Source: Bdellovibrionales bacterium CG12_big_fil_rev_8_21_14_0_65_38_15
GTDB lineage: Bacteria > Bdellovibrionota > Bacteriovoracia > Bacteriovoracales > Bacteriovoracaceae
Assembly: GCA_002787775.1 (NCBI GenBank)
Contig: PCUW01000043.1
Span: forward strand, 1 to 64,000
Reading direction: 5' to 3'
Length of the DNA stretch: 64,000 nucleotides
The notes beneath the pieces are model-generated. The model saw nothing but the letters and a program-made list of their open reading frames with translations. It was not told the origin of the DNA and ran no database searches. Numbering within the stretch: position 1 is the stretch's first letter; each line of letters begins with the position of its first letter. Positions 55,344 through 64,000 of the stretch are shown piece by piece. A program made the translations under genes and the position numbers.

Positions 55344-56366
55344 ATGAGCAGCCTCATGCTTAAAGAGACACTTGAAACTGCAAGTGTTTTAAAATCCCAG
55401 TGGAACAAGAATACTCAAAACAGAACTGAAATCTGTGAAGCATGGAAGAAATTTAATCCTTACTCATTTTTAACAATCGCCAGAGGTAGCAGTGATCATG
55501 CGGCTCAATATTTCAATTACCTCGTTGGACTTAAGCTTGGTAAACTAACAACATCATTTACCCCATCTCTTATCTCTATTCATAAGTCGCTTATTGATGC
55601 CAGTCAAACAGTTTCGATTGGAGTTTCTCAATCAGGCAGAAGTCCTGATTTAGTTCAATCTTTTTCATATTTTAAGCAAAAGAATTTTGAAACATTAGCT
55701 ATGGTTAACGTTGAAGAATCGCCATTAGCACAACATGCTAAATACGTTTATCCGCTCTATGCCGGTGAAGAAAAATCTGTCGCTGCGACAAAATCTTTTA
55801 TTGCATCGTTATTCGCAAGTGCAAGCCTAATAGCAAAACTCTCTAATGATACTAATTTGCTTCACTCATTAGAAAACCACCATTCGACCATGGTGACTTC
55901 GACAGATAATTCTTGGATTAAAATTGTTGAAGCGCTTAAAAGCACACAAAAAGCAATGATCGTTGGGCGAGGCCTTGGTCTTTCCATTGCACTAGAAGCC
56001 GCCCTAAAACTAAAAGAAACCTGTCACATTCAAGCAGAAGCTTTCTCCTCTGCTGAAATACTGCATGGTCCCCAAGCGGTGATTGAAGAACAATACCCTC
56101 TCATTATCTTTGCACTTAGAGGGCCTTCACAAAAAAGTTTGTTCGATTTGGCAGCTCAAATGAAACAGCGAGGCGCCAACGTTGTTGTTATTAGTGATCA
56201 CAAAGATGATCTAACTGATTGTTTATATTCACCTAGCCTACATTCAGATCTTGACGCACTTAACGCTATTCATCAGTTTTATATCGCAGTTAATGATTTA
56301 GCTAAAGTTAAGGGGCTAAATCCTGATAGCCCGCGCTCACTTTCTAAGGTCACGTTAACTCTCTAA
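55344..56366 (+). CDS. SIS-domain glucosamine-6-phosphate deaminase, NagB-II type
   Basis: The 340-residue protein has two SIS domains with ARGSSDHAA and GVSQSGRSPDLVQ, and the C-terminal sugar-isomerase region (AFSSAEILHGPQAVIEE). It is the GlmS-isomerase-like enzyme that replaces classical NagB in many bacteria. Its place beside nagA supports deamination of glucosamine-6-phosphate to fructose-6-phosphate. Confidence 0.88.
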   Translation: MSSLMLKETLETASVLKSQWNKNTQNRTEICEAWKKFNPYSFLTIARGSSDHAAQYFNYLVGLKLGKLTTSFTPSLISIHKSLIDASQTVSIGVSQSGRSPDLVQSFSYFKQKNFETLAMVNVEESPLAQHAKYVYPLYAGEEKSVAATKSFIASLFASASLIAKLSNDTNLLHSLENHHSTMVTSTDNSWIKIVEALKSTQKAMIVGRGLGLSIALEAALKLKETCHIQAEAFSSAEILHGPQAVIEEQYPLIIFALRGPSQKSLFDLAAQMKQRGANVVVISDHKDDLTDCLYSPSLHSDLDALNAIHQFYIAVNDLAKVKGLNPDSPRSLSKVTLTL

Positions 56367-56476
56367 TTGTGTTGATTTTGTGATGAGATAAAAACTTTAT
56401 AGAACGTATTAAAAGGGCTAATCTTAGCCCAAGTTTTATCTGTTTTGCCCATTGCGCAATATTATTGGAGTCGAGT

Positions 56477-58060
56477 ATGGATTTCTATCAAAAACTAGGT
56501 CTAGCGACTGAAAAAGCAAACGCTAAAGTTTATTATAATGTTCCTAACAATCTTCTTATCGAAAAATCGGTTCAAAAAGGCCACGGGCATTTAACAAAAG
56601 ATGGCGCCCTTAGAGTTGTCACCGGAAAGAACACAGGTCGCTCTGCTCAAGATAAATATGTTGTTAAATCACCTACAACTGAAAAATCTATTTGGTGGGA
56701 AAACGCACTTCGCCCCATGACGGCTGAAAATTTTGAAAAGCTAAAACAAAAAGCCATCTCTTACTTAAATGAAGCTGATCGTGAAGTCTTTATTACTGAA
56801 CGCTCAGTTGGTGCTGAAGAAAAACATAATATTGGAACAAGAGTGATTTCAACTCATCCTCACCATATTCTTTTTTCCAACCATATGTTTAGAGCTCCAA
56901 TGGGACCAATGAACGATAATGCGTTCACCATTCTTCATGTTCCTGAAATGAATATCGATCCAAGTGATTTTAATGTTAGAGCTGAGACGGTTATCACAAC
57001 TTGTTTTGATACAAAGGTAACTATCATCGTTGGCTCTCTTTATGCCGGTGAAATTAAGAAGAGTATGTTCTCTATTATGAATTATATTCTTCCTGAGAAA
57101 AAAGTTCTTCCAATGCACTCTGGTGCAAGTCATCTCCCAAACAATGAAGTTTCTGTTTTCTTTGGTCTTTCAGGCACAGGCAAAACAACTCTCTCATGCG
57201 ATGAAGGAACACTTTTGATCGGTGATGATGAGCACGGTTTATCTGATGAAGGTGTCTTCAATTTTGAAGGTGGCTGTTATGCAAAAACATACAAGCTTTC
57301 AAAAGAAACTGAGCCAGGTATCTATAAAGCTTCAACTCGCTTTGGATCTCTACTAGAAAACGTTGTGATGGACGAGAAGACTGGTGCCGTTGATTTCTTT
57401 GATAAATCAATCGCTGAAAATGGTCGCTCTTCTTATCCCCTTTCATTTATCGAAGAATTAGAAAAAACTTCTAAAGGAAATGTACCAAGCCATATCTTCT
57501 TTTTATCTGCTGATGCTTTTGGTGTTCTTCCTCCTGTTGCTAAGCTTACAAAAGAGCAAGCGATGTTCTATTTTGTTCTTGGTTATACAGCGAAACTTGC
57601 TGGAACTGAGATCGGTGTTACTGAGCCACAAGCGGCGTTCTCACCATGTTTTGGTGCTCCGTTTATGCTAAGACATCCAAGTGTTTATGCTGAACTACTT
57701 GGTCACTACCTTGATAAATACAAAACTAATGTTTGGCTTATCAACACTGGCTGGACAGGTGGAGCTTACGGAACAGGTGAGCGTTTCCCACTTGCTACAA
57801 CAAGAACAATTATTCGCGCCATTCAATCAAATGAAATGAATAATGTTGATACAACTCAAGAGCAAACTTTCGGCTTTCATATTCCTACGCATGTGTCAGA
57901 CATTCCTCAAAGTGTTCTACACCCTGAGCAGTCTTGGCCAAATAAAGCTGATTACGAAAAGAAATCTAAAGAACTTGCAGTAAGCTTTCATAATCAAATG
58001 CAAAAATTCGGTGATTTCTATCAAACCAATATTAATGGTGCTCCACTGTTTAAAGCTTAA
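56477..58060 (+). CDS. pckA: Phosphoenolpyruvate carboxykinase (ATP)
   Basis: The 527-residue enzyme has the kinase-1a motif FFGLSGTGKTTLSCD, the metal/PEPCK signature GDDEHGL, the nucleotide pocket NVWLINTGWTGGAYGTGER and the active-site segment RVVTGKNTGRSAQDKY. It turns oxaloacetate into PEP for gluconeogenesis. TTGGAG sits before the ATG at 56477. Its stop is two bases before the next gene. Confidence 0.95.
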   Translation: MDFYQKLGLATEKANAKVYYNVPNNLLIEKSVQKGHGHLTKDGALRVVTGKNTGRSAQDKYVVKSPTTEKSIWWENALRPMTAENFEKLKQKAISYLNEADREVFITERSVGAEEKHNIGTRVISTHPHHILFSNHMFRAPMGPMNDNAFTILHVPEMNIDPSDFNVRAETVITTCFDTKVTIIVGSLYAGEIKKSMFSIMNYILPEKKVLPMHSGASHLPNNEVSVFFGLSGTGKTTLSCDEGTLLIGDDEHGLSDEGVFNFEGGCYAKTYKLSKETEPGIYKASTRFGSLLENVVMDEKTGAVDFFDKSIAENGRSSYPLSFIEELEKTSKGNVPSHIFFLSADAFGVLPPVAKLTKEQAMFYFVLGYTAKLAGTEIGVTEPQAAFSPCFGAPFMLRHPSVYAELLGHYLDKYKTNVWLINTGWTGGAYGTGERFPLATTRTIIRAIQSNEMNNVDTTQEQTFGFHIPTHVSDIPQSVLHPEQSWPNKADYEKKSKELAVSFHNQMQKFGDFYQTNINGAPLFKA

Positions 58061-58062
58061 GT

Positions 58063-59124
58063 ATGAAAATTTTCTTTGCTCTATTTTTAATTTTAGTAGC
58101 GTCTTGTAAACCAGAAGTTCAAACACAGACTTCTGGTTTAAAGCTTTTGGGTTACACAACTCTTCCCTTTGATTCTAAGTTAGATGAGCTTCCACTTGGA
58201 GGTTTCTCTGGGATGATTTCTCTTGATACTAAAACATATATGGCAATCATCGATGATCGAAGTGAATTAGGTCCAGCCAGAATGGTGAAGCTCAATATTG
58301 ATTTTGAAAACAACGAATTAAAAGTAAAGCCTGTTTCAACAGTAATTCTGAAAGAGAATAATCAACCTTATAAACTCAACACCATTGATCCTGAGGCCAT
58401 CGTTCTTCTCGGGAATGATTACGCCATTACCTCTGAAGGTTCATACCGTGGAGACCTCAGAAGCCCTCCTTTCATCAACGTTTATAATCAAAACGGCGTT
58501 TTTCAAAGATCGATAGAGTTTAATCGAGATCGTTATATCCCTGAATCTACGGGAGAAATGACAAAAGGAATACGCCCCAATTTAGGTTTCGAATCCCTTA
58601 GTCTTTCTCCAAGCGGTCAATACCTCTTCACCGTTAATGAAGCAGCATTAAGGCAAGATTCCAGCGAAGATTACTATGATCAAAACTTAGTACGCCTTTC
58701 AAAAATCGATCTTAAAACTAATAAGACTGAAGAATTTGCGATTAAGCTTGATAATATTTTTAATGATAAAGATAATGGTCAAAATGGTATCTCAGACATT
58801 CTTGCTATTTCTAACGAAGAAGTTTTATTTCTAGAAAGAGCTTGGATTTCAAGCATTAAGAAACAAGTGGTAAAAATTTTTAAAGTAAAACTAGATTCCA
58901 AAGCACTTGTGACTAATATTGAAAAGTTAACAGCTGAAACAGCCACACTAGAAAAAACGTTAGTTTTAGATTTTTCTGAACTAGATCAAAAACCAGATAA
59001 TTTAGAGATTCTTTGTTTCGGACCGATGATCAATGAAAACCAAACACTCATCGTAGCTTCTGATAATAATTTTTCTAAGCACCAAAAGAATCAATTCTAT
59101 TTATTTGAGATTCTTTCTTTATAG
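58063..59124 (+). CDS. Phytase-like/esterase-like lipoprotein
   Basis: The 353-residue lipoprotein has signal MKIFFALFLILVASC (Cys15) and a beta-propeller-like body: GGFSGMISLDTKTYMAIIDDRSE, NTIDPEAIVLLGND and SEGSYRGD. This is the pattern of the esterase-like activity of phytase family. It could hydrolyse a phosphate ester. It is two bases after pckA, and its 3' end overlaps the convergent phosphatase gene by 28 bases. Confidence 0.78.
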   Translation: MKIFFALFLILVASCKPEVQTQTSGLKLLGYTTLPFDSKLDELPLGGFSGMISLDTKTYMAIIDDRSELGPARMVKLNIDFENNELKVKPVSTVILKENNQPYKLNTIDPEAIVLLGNDYAITSEGSYRGDLRSPPFINVYNQNGVFQRSIEFNRDRYIPESTGEMTKGIRPNLGFESLSLSPSGQYLFTVNEAALRQDSSEDYYDQNLVRLSKIDLKTNKTEEFAIKLDNIFNDKDNGQNGISDILAISNEEVLFLERAWISSIKKQVVKIFKVKLDSKALVTNIEKLTAETATLEKTLVLDFSELDQKPDNLEILCFGPMINENQTLIVASDNNFSKHQKNQFYLFEILSL

Positions 59125-59651
59125 ATTGCATTTTCTCCGCCCCACTTTAATAAAAATGCATCAGTGTTAGCGACCTGCTCGACTTCATTTGTCCATAGTC
59201 TGAGCCAATTCCAAACGACACCACCATGACTAGAAAGGGCGACTGTTTTATAGCCGGCATCGTAAAGCTCCTTTATGAGTTCATTGACTCTGATGCCAAT
59301 ACTTGTGGTGTCCTCACGACCAGGAAAATTAAAATCCCTAAAATTTTCGATATTATACTTTTTCTTCACTTCAGTGATTGTCATACCTTCAGCATCACCA
59401 AGACCAATTTCTCTTAAACGAATATCTGCTTCAATTTTACAAGACTGGTGAATTAAAAGAGTTTTAGCCGTATCCATCGCTCTATCAAGATCGCTTGAAA
59501 TAATAAGATCGAACTCAAACCTGGAAAGCTTTAATGCTAAAGCTTTGGCCTGTGCTCGCCCCAATTCATTTAAAGGGATATTCGTGCTTCCTTGAAGCCT
59601 TCCCTCTACGTTCCAGTCTGTTTGCCCATGGCGAAAGATGACAATGTCCAT
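59097..59651 (-). CDS. Histidine phosphatase superfamily protein
   Basis: The 184-residue protein has the RHG motif VIFRHGQTDWNVEGRLQG, the IPLNELGRAQA segment, ISSDLDRAMDTAKTL, and the distal catalytic His in LSSHGGVVW. It is a phosphoglycerate-mutase-like phosphatase such as CobC/GpmB. The substrate cannot be read. It is convergent with the phytase-like gene. Confidence 0.9.
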   Translation of the reverse strand: MDIVIFRHGQTDWNVEGRLQGSTNIPLNELGRAQAKALALKLSRFEFDLIISSDLDRAMDTAKTLLIHQSCKIEADIRLREIGLGDAEGMTITEVKKKYNIENFRDFNFPGREDTTSIGIRVNELIKELYDAGYKTVALSSHGGVVWNWLRLWTNEVEQVANTDAFLLKWGGENAIYKERISNK

Positions 59652-59678
59652 AATAGTATTTTATGCTAAAGTTAACTT

Positions 59679-60218
59679 ATGGCGTACCTCTATTTAAAAG
59701 CACTTCATATTATTTTTGTGGTCACTTGGTTTGCCGGGCTTTTTTATATAGTAAGACTCTTTATCTATCACACTGAGGCACAAGAATTACCTCATCAAGA
59801 ACGTCTGGCATTATCAAATCAGTTTAAAATTATGCAAAAACGTCTGTGGTATGGAATTACTTGGCCGTCAGCTTTTTTAGTCCTAATTTTTGGTGGAAGT
59901 CTCTTAAAGGATTGGATGCCATTAACAGATCACCCCTGGCTAATGGTAAAGCTCTGCTTTGTTTTGGGGCTGTATCTTTATCATATTCTTTGTGGCCGAA
60001 TTTATAAAAACCTTCAAAAGGATAAATTCACTTTAACTGCGCAAAAATTAAGAATGTGGAATGAAGTAGCTACTATATTCTTAGTCGCCATTGTCTTTCT
60101 AGTAACACTTAAAAGTGTCATTGATATGGTCTGGGGGCTGGTGGGTCTTGTCGTTTTTACTCTTGTTTTAATTATCGCTATAAAGCTTTATCGTAAGAAG
60201 CGACTTTCTAAGTCCTGA
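59679..60218 (+). CDS. hemJ: Protoporphyrinogen IX oxidase HemJ
   Basis: The 179-residue membrane protein has four helices and the HemJ motifs: YLYLKALHIIFVVTWFAGLFYI with the key His and Trp, HTEAQELP, QFKIMQKRLWYGIT, and LMVKLCFVLGLYLYHILC with the second conserved His and Lys. It makes protoporphyrin IX for haem synthesis. Its 3' end overlaps the convergent ABC-F gene by 31 bases. Confidence 0.88.
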   Translation: MAYLYLKALHIIFVVTWFAGLFYIVRLFIYHTEAQELPHQERLALSNQFKIMQKRLWYGITWPSAFLVLIFGGSLLKDWMPLTDHPWLMVKLCFVLGLYLYHILCGRIYKNLQKDKFTLTAQKLRMWNEVATIFLVAIVFLVTLKSVIDMVWGLVGLVVFTLVLIIAIKLYRKKRLSKS

Positions 60219-62023
60219 ATTTTTTCATCATAAACCGCATTCTTCTCATCAAGCTCAGGAACTAATTCTTCCAGCTTAGAAAAAGCTAACTCAATATCGT
60301 CATTAAAAGCACCAATTCGTGTTGAAAGATCGACCATTTTTTCACTTTCTGTTGTGACTTCCAACTCATCGGTAAGATCTTCAACTTTTGCTTCAAGGTC
60401 ATCTATCAAATTCTCAAGCTGCTCAACTTTACTTTTTAATGGATTAATATCCTTGGCACGCTCATTCATCAGCTGTGCACGAAGATGCTTATAATCTTTT
60501 TGCGATAACTTTGCTCCAGCAGATTTAGTCTTTGATTCTTCCTCACCCCAGCCAATTTTTTCAAGAAAGTCATCATAGTTACCATTAAAGAACTCCGCGC
60601 CTTCTTGATGAAACACAACGAACTTATTACATAGTTTTCTTAGGATCATTTCCGAGTGGGTAACAATAACAACTGCCCCTTCAAAATTTCGAAGACTGTC
60701 AGTCATAGAGTCAATGGACTCAACATCAAGGTGGTTGGTAGGTTCATCCAATAAAAGAAGATTTGTTTTATTAGCAATAAGCTTTCCAAGCATAACCCTA
60801 GATTTTTCTCCACCAGATAATACTCTTATACTTTTCTTAGCTGAATCACCTTCAAACATCATAGCGCCACAAATTCCACGCACTAAAGTCATTGAAAGAT
60901 CTGGATTCGCTGATTGGACTTCACTTTCAGGAGTCATTTTTGGATCAAGGCGCTCAATATTCGTTTGGCCAAAGTGTCCTATGACTGTTGAATTATGTTT
61001 TTTAAGCTCACCATTAACAGGATTTAATTCTCCCGCCATCACATTCATTAGAGTTGATTTACCTTTACCATTTTTTCCAATGATACCGAGTCGATCTCCC
61101 TTAGAAATAGAAAACTCTAAATTTTTAAAAAGAAGATTGTCTTTAGTATAGCCAAAACCTAAATCAAGGCCTTGCATAATGACTTTTCCAGGCATGTCCG
61201 AAAATTGAAAACGAAGATTGATATCGCTCTCACTGGCAAGCTTATCCATGACTTCCATTTTTTCTAAAGCCTTAAGCCTACTCTGTGCTTGAGCCGCCTT
61301 AGATGCCTTAGCTCTAAATTTATCGACGAATTCCGTCATATGCTGCATTTTCTTTTCTTGATTGATCCTGGTTTGCTCATAAATCTCTTCATCGGCAGAA
61401 ACAATCTCGTAATAATCACGGCACTTACCGGCAACCTTTCTAAGTCTTTGCCTAGAAATGCCCATCGTATGTGTGGCAACACCATCGAGAAAATCACGAT
61501 CGTGGGAGATCAGCATGACTTCGCCAGGAAACTGAACTAAGAATTTTTTTAGCCACCTCATACTGACAATATCGAGATAGTTCGTAGGCTCATCCAATAA
61601 TAAAAGTTGAGGCTCTTGAAGTAGAACTTTTCCAAGATTAATACGAATCTGGTACCCACCTGAAAATTCAGAGGGGTGACGCCCCATATCATCCGCACCA
61701 AAACCAAGGCCAAATAAGATTTTCTCTACTCGGTAATCATCAAACTGTTGATCTTTAGGTAGGACCTGTAAACACTCTTTCAAGACTGTATTTTGAGTAA
61801 ATTCTAGGTGCTGCTTGAGGCTTCCAATGGTGTAACCCTTCGGAATTGAGATCGATCCGCTATCTGGTAGCTCTTCTCCAAGCATGAGCTTAAACAAGGT
61901 GGATTTGCCTGAACCATTACGTCCAACCAAGCAAATACGCTCTCTAGGGTTGATTGAGAAGGTAGCATCCCTAAATAGAGTTCTATCGCCATATTCTTTC
62001 GAAATTGATTGAACCTGAATCAC
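60188..62023 (-). CDS. ABC-F family ATPase
   Basis: The 611-residue protein has two ABC domains in tandem with no membrane part. The first has GRNGSGKST and SGGYQIRINL; the second has GIIGKNGKGKST and LSGGEKSRVML. Walker B LLLDEPTN occurs twice. The linker with KASKAAQAQSRLKALEKME is the ABC-F arm/interdomain linker. A C-terminal coiled coil (about 545-611) is like Uup/YheS. Proteins of this kind act on the ribosome. The exact subfamily is not certain. Confidence 0.9.
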   Translation of the reverse strand: MIQVQSISKEYGDRTLFRDATFSINPRERICLVGRNGSGKSTLFKLMLGEELPDSGSISIPKGYTIGSLKQHLEFTQNTVLKECLQVLPKDQQFDDYRVEKILFGLGFGADDMGRHPSEFSGGYQIRINLGKVLLQEPQLLLLDEPTNYLDIVSMRWLKKFLVQFPGEVMLISHDRDFLDGVATHTMGISRQRLRKVAGKCRDYYEIVSADEEIYEQTRINQEKKMQHMTEFVDKFRAKASKAAQAQSRLKALEKMEVMDKLASESDINLRFQFSDMPGKVIMQGLDLGFGYTKDNLLFKNLEFSISKGDRLGIIGKNGKGKSTLMNVMAGELNPVNGELKKHNSTVIGHFGQTNIERLDPKMTPESEVQSANPDLSMTLVRGICGAMMFEGDSAKKSIRVLSGGEKSRVMLGKLIANKTNLLLLDEPTNHLDVESIDSMTDSLRNFEGAVVIVTHSEMILRKLCNKFVVFHQEGAEFFNGNYDDFLEKIGWGEEESKTKSAGAKLSQKDYKHLRAQLMNERAKDINPLKSKVEQLENLIDDLEAKVEDLTDELEVTTESEKMVDLSTRIGAFNDDIELAFSKLEELVPELDEKNAVYDEKIQDLESRFLR

Positions 62024-62115
62024 TAAATCCCCATGGTAAAAGCGCTATAAAAAAAGTATGATCCGAAAAACTTTTTACACCATTGATCCCTCCAGGACTA
62101 GCCTAGGAAATTCCC

Positions 62116-63948
62116 ATGAGCCAAAATTATCAAAAACTTAAAAACATCGCCGTCGTGGCCCACGTTGACCATGGCAAAACGACAATGGTTGATGAACTCT
62201 TAAAACAGTCCGGTACATTCGGTGAGCGCGAACAAGTTGCAGAGCGAGTCATGGACTCAGGTGACATTGAAAGAGAACGCGGTATTACGATTACAGCTAA
62301 AAACTGTGCCTTTAGATGGAAAGATGTAAAAATTAATCTTCTCGATACTCCAGGTCACGCCGACTTTGGTGGAGAAGTTGAAAGATCTCTAATGATGGTT
62401 GATGGTGTTCTACTTCTTGTAGATGCTGCTGAAGGCCCACTTCCACAAACTCGTTTTGTTTTAACTAAAGCGATGCAAAAGGGAATTAAGATTGCCGTTG
62501 TTATCAATAAAGTTGATCGTCAAGATGAACGTATTGATGAAGTAAAAAATGAAATCGAAGATTTATTCTTAGAACTTGCTGATATTCTAGAGCTTCCTGA
62601 TTTTGATATCGATATTCCTTTCTTCTATGCCTCTGGTAGAAATGGTTGGGCAAGTAACGAGCAAGGAGTTCAAAAAGACAACCTAGTCGATCTTCTTGAT
62701 TTCATGATTTCGGATTTCTATCCTGAGCCACAAATCTCAGAAGGCCCAAATCTTCAGCTTCTCGTAACCAACCTTTCATACTCAGCTTACCTTGGTTCAC
62801 TTTTCATCGGTCGTATTCAACGTGGGACGATCAAGAAAAACCAACAATTCACTCAAATGGGTGAAGGCGATAAGAAAAAGAACTTTAAAGTTTCTGCTAT
62901 TCAAATGTTTGATAAACTTGGATTTGCAGACGTTGATGAAGCTTCTGCTGGTGAGATCGTGATCGTCGCTGGTCTTGATGATCCAAAAATTGGTGACACA
63001 ATTGTTTCTCCAGGAGCTCTTGATGCACTTGAAAGACTTACAGTTGAACCACCAACAGTTGCAGTAAACGTTTCAGTTAGCACTTCCCCACTTTCAGGAA
63101 AAGACGGCGATTATCTTACAAGTCGTAAACTTGAAGAGTTTCTTGTTGATGCTTGTCGTACAAACGTTGCCCTTAAGTATGAAGGAACTGATGATCCTAA
63201 AGTTTATAGACTTAAAGGTCGTGGTGAACTTCAGCTTGCCATCGTTTTTGAAGAACTTCGTCGTAAAGGATTTGAGCTTATGGTTTCAAGACCAGAAGTT
63301 CTTTTTAAAGAAGATGAAAGTGGTGAAAAACTAGAGCCATATGAAAAAGTTGTTCTAGATATTCCAAATGATGCAACTGGATCAATTACTGAAAAACTAG
63401 CCATCAGAAAAGGCCGTATGGAAGCGATGACTCCACTTGGAGACACTCGTACTCGTATGGTTTTCATTGTTCCTTCACGTGGTCTTATTGGCTACCGTGG
63501 TGTTTTCTTAACGGATACACGCGGTGAAGGTCTAATGAGTTCAGAATTCTTAGGTTACCAACCATACGCTGGCGATATGCTTGCTCGTAACAACGGTGCC
63601 ATCATCTCGGATCAATCAGGTAAAGCAACAGCTTACGCCCTATTTAACCTTCTTGGTTCAGGTAAACAGTTCATCTCTCCTGGTGAGCAAGTTTATGAAG
63701 GTATGGTTATTGGTGAACATACACGTTCAAACGATCTAGTTGTTAACTGTTGTCGTGAAAAACAGCTCACTAACGTTCGTACCGCTGGTAAAGACGAAAA
63801 CATGGTCTTCCCAACAATTCCAAACAGAACACTAGAGTGGGCACTTGATTGGATTGATAATGATGAGTGGGTTGAAGTAACTCCACTAAACATCAGAGTT
63901 CGTAAGAAAGTCCTTCAGTCGAACTTAAGATCTGTTAGACGTAAATGA
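62116..63948 (+). CDS. typA: Translational GTPase TypA/BipA
   Basis: The 610-residue protein has the GTPase motifs [24 protein letters not shown] and NKVD, then the elongation-factor domains and the BipA C-terminal region ([34 protein letters not shown]). It is a ribosome-associated GTPase. Length and motif order match the family, and the gene is complete. Confidence 0.95.
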   Translation: MSQNYQKLKNIAVVAHVDHGKTTMVDELLKQSGTFGEREQVAERVMDSGDIERERGITITAKNCAFRWKDVKINLLDTPGHADFGGEVERSLMMVDGVLLLVDAAEGPLPQTRFVLTKAMQKGIKIAVVINKVDRQDERIDEVKNEIEDLFLELADILELPDFDIDIPFFYASGRNGWASNEQGVQKDNLVDLLDFMISDFYPEPQISEGPNLQLLVTNLSYSAYLGSLFIGRIQRGTIKKNQQFTQMGEGDKKKNFKVSAIQMFDKLGFADVDEASAGEIVIVAGLDDPKIGDTIVSPGALDALERLTVEPPTVAVNVSVSTSPLSGKDGDYLTSRKLEEFLVDACRTNVALKYEGTDDPKVYRLKGRGELQLAIVFEELRRKGFELMVSRPEVLFKEDESGEKLEPYEKVVLDIPNDATGSITEKLAIRKGRMEAMTPLGDTRTRMVFIVPSRGLIGYRGVFLTDTRGEGLMSSEFLGYQPYAGDMLARNNGAIISDQSGKATAYALFNLLGSGKQFISPGEQVYEGMVIGEHTRSNDLVVNCCREKQLTNVRTAGKDENMVFPTIPNRTLEWALDWIDNDEWVEVTPLNIRVRKKVLQSNLRSVRRK

Positions 63949-63951
63949 CTT

Positions 63952-63977
63952 GCGCTCATGAGCATTGCTCATGACGC
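63952..63977. terminator. Hairpin after typA
   Basis: CATGAGC and GCTCATG pair around ATT (63957-63973), and GCG/CGC extends the stem with a mismatch. No T run follows, so it may be a weak terminator or processing site. Confidence 0.35.
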
Positions 63978-64000
63978 TTAGTCATCCTTGGTGACAGGCG

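Noticed and set aside
1-64000. CRISPR arrays
   Set aside because: No regularly spaced direct repeats with unique spacers and no cas genes were seen.

Overview
The window is AT-rich, gene-dense bacterial DNA with no plasmid, phage-structural or eukaryotic hallmarks. The best fit, by inference, is a predatory or free-living member of the Bdellovibrionota (Bacteriovorax/Peredibacter-like). The reasons are many secreted lipoproteins, a trypsin-like lipoprotein protease, a secreted transglycosylase next to a GlcNAc-6-phosphate salvage pair, a FHA plus sigma-54 activator, and giant cell-surface proteins. No single gene proves the taxonomy.

Layout. (1) 1-2600: an unknown gene divergent from a helix-turn-helix regulator operon, separated by a cluster of TCTCAC/GTGAGA operators. 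(2) 2974-6255: a tightly overlapping three-gene minus-strand cassette with a HEPN (ApeA-like) protein and a PIN-like nuclease, a probable defence or abortive-infection unit. (3) 6353-17337: a minus-strand surface-protein operon made of a small lipoprotein, a 2678-residue NHL/YD-repeat (RHS) protein, a short membrane protein that seems to start at ATT, and a Ser/Thr kinase; a second small membrane protein follows. (4) 17594-24800: an accessory region of small unrelated genes: a zinc-ribbon repeat protein, a response regulator overlapping a methyltransferase, a mobile-element-type DnaJ protein, a membrane coiled-coil protein, a HigBA toxin-antitoxin pair with its operators, and two tandem paralogues of unknown function. 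(5) 25010-32501: a four-gene operon with a 1214-residue secreted protein, a membrane acyltransferase, an AdoMet decarboxylase fused to a membrane domain, and a membrane-anchored aminopropyltransferase. (6) 32846-64000: a mostly housekeeping stretch: yheT, protease, Na+ symporter, maeB-ridA-ydcF, accA-yicC-gmk-rel, engB, plsC-like, tRNA-Leu, nagA-nagB-II, pckA, hemJ, an ABC-F ATPase and typA.

How the genes work together. accA, yicC, gmk and rel form one tightly packed operon that puts guanylate kinase beside the ppGpp enzyme. The transglycosylase, nagA and the SIS-domain deaminase form a plausible peptidoglycan-to-fructose-6-phosphate route. maeB and pckA connect C4 acids with pyruvate and PEP. 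In the polyamine-like operon, decarboxylated AdoMet would be made by one membrane protein and used by the next.

Most worth a second look: the AdoMet decarboxylase-membrane fusion operon (25010-32501), the RHS operon with a candidate immunity-like gene that lacks a normal start codon (8492-8998), the HEPN/PIN cassette (2974-6255), and a candidate pseudoknotted leader RNA in front of yheT (32714-32808).
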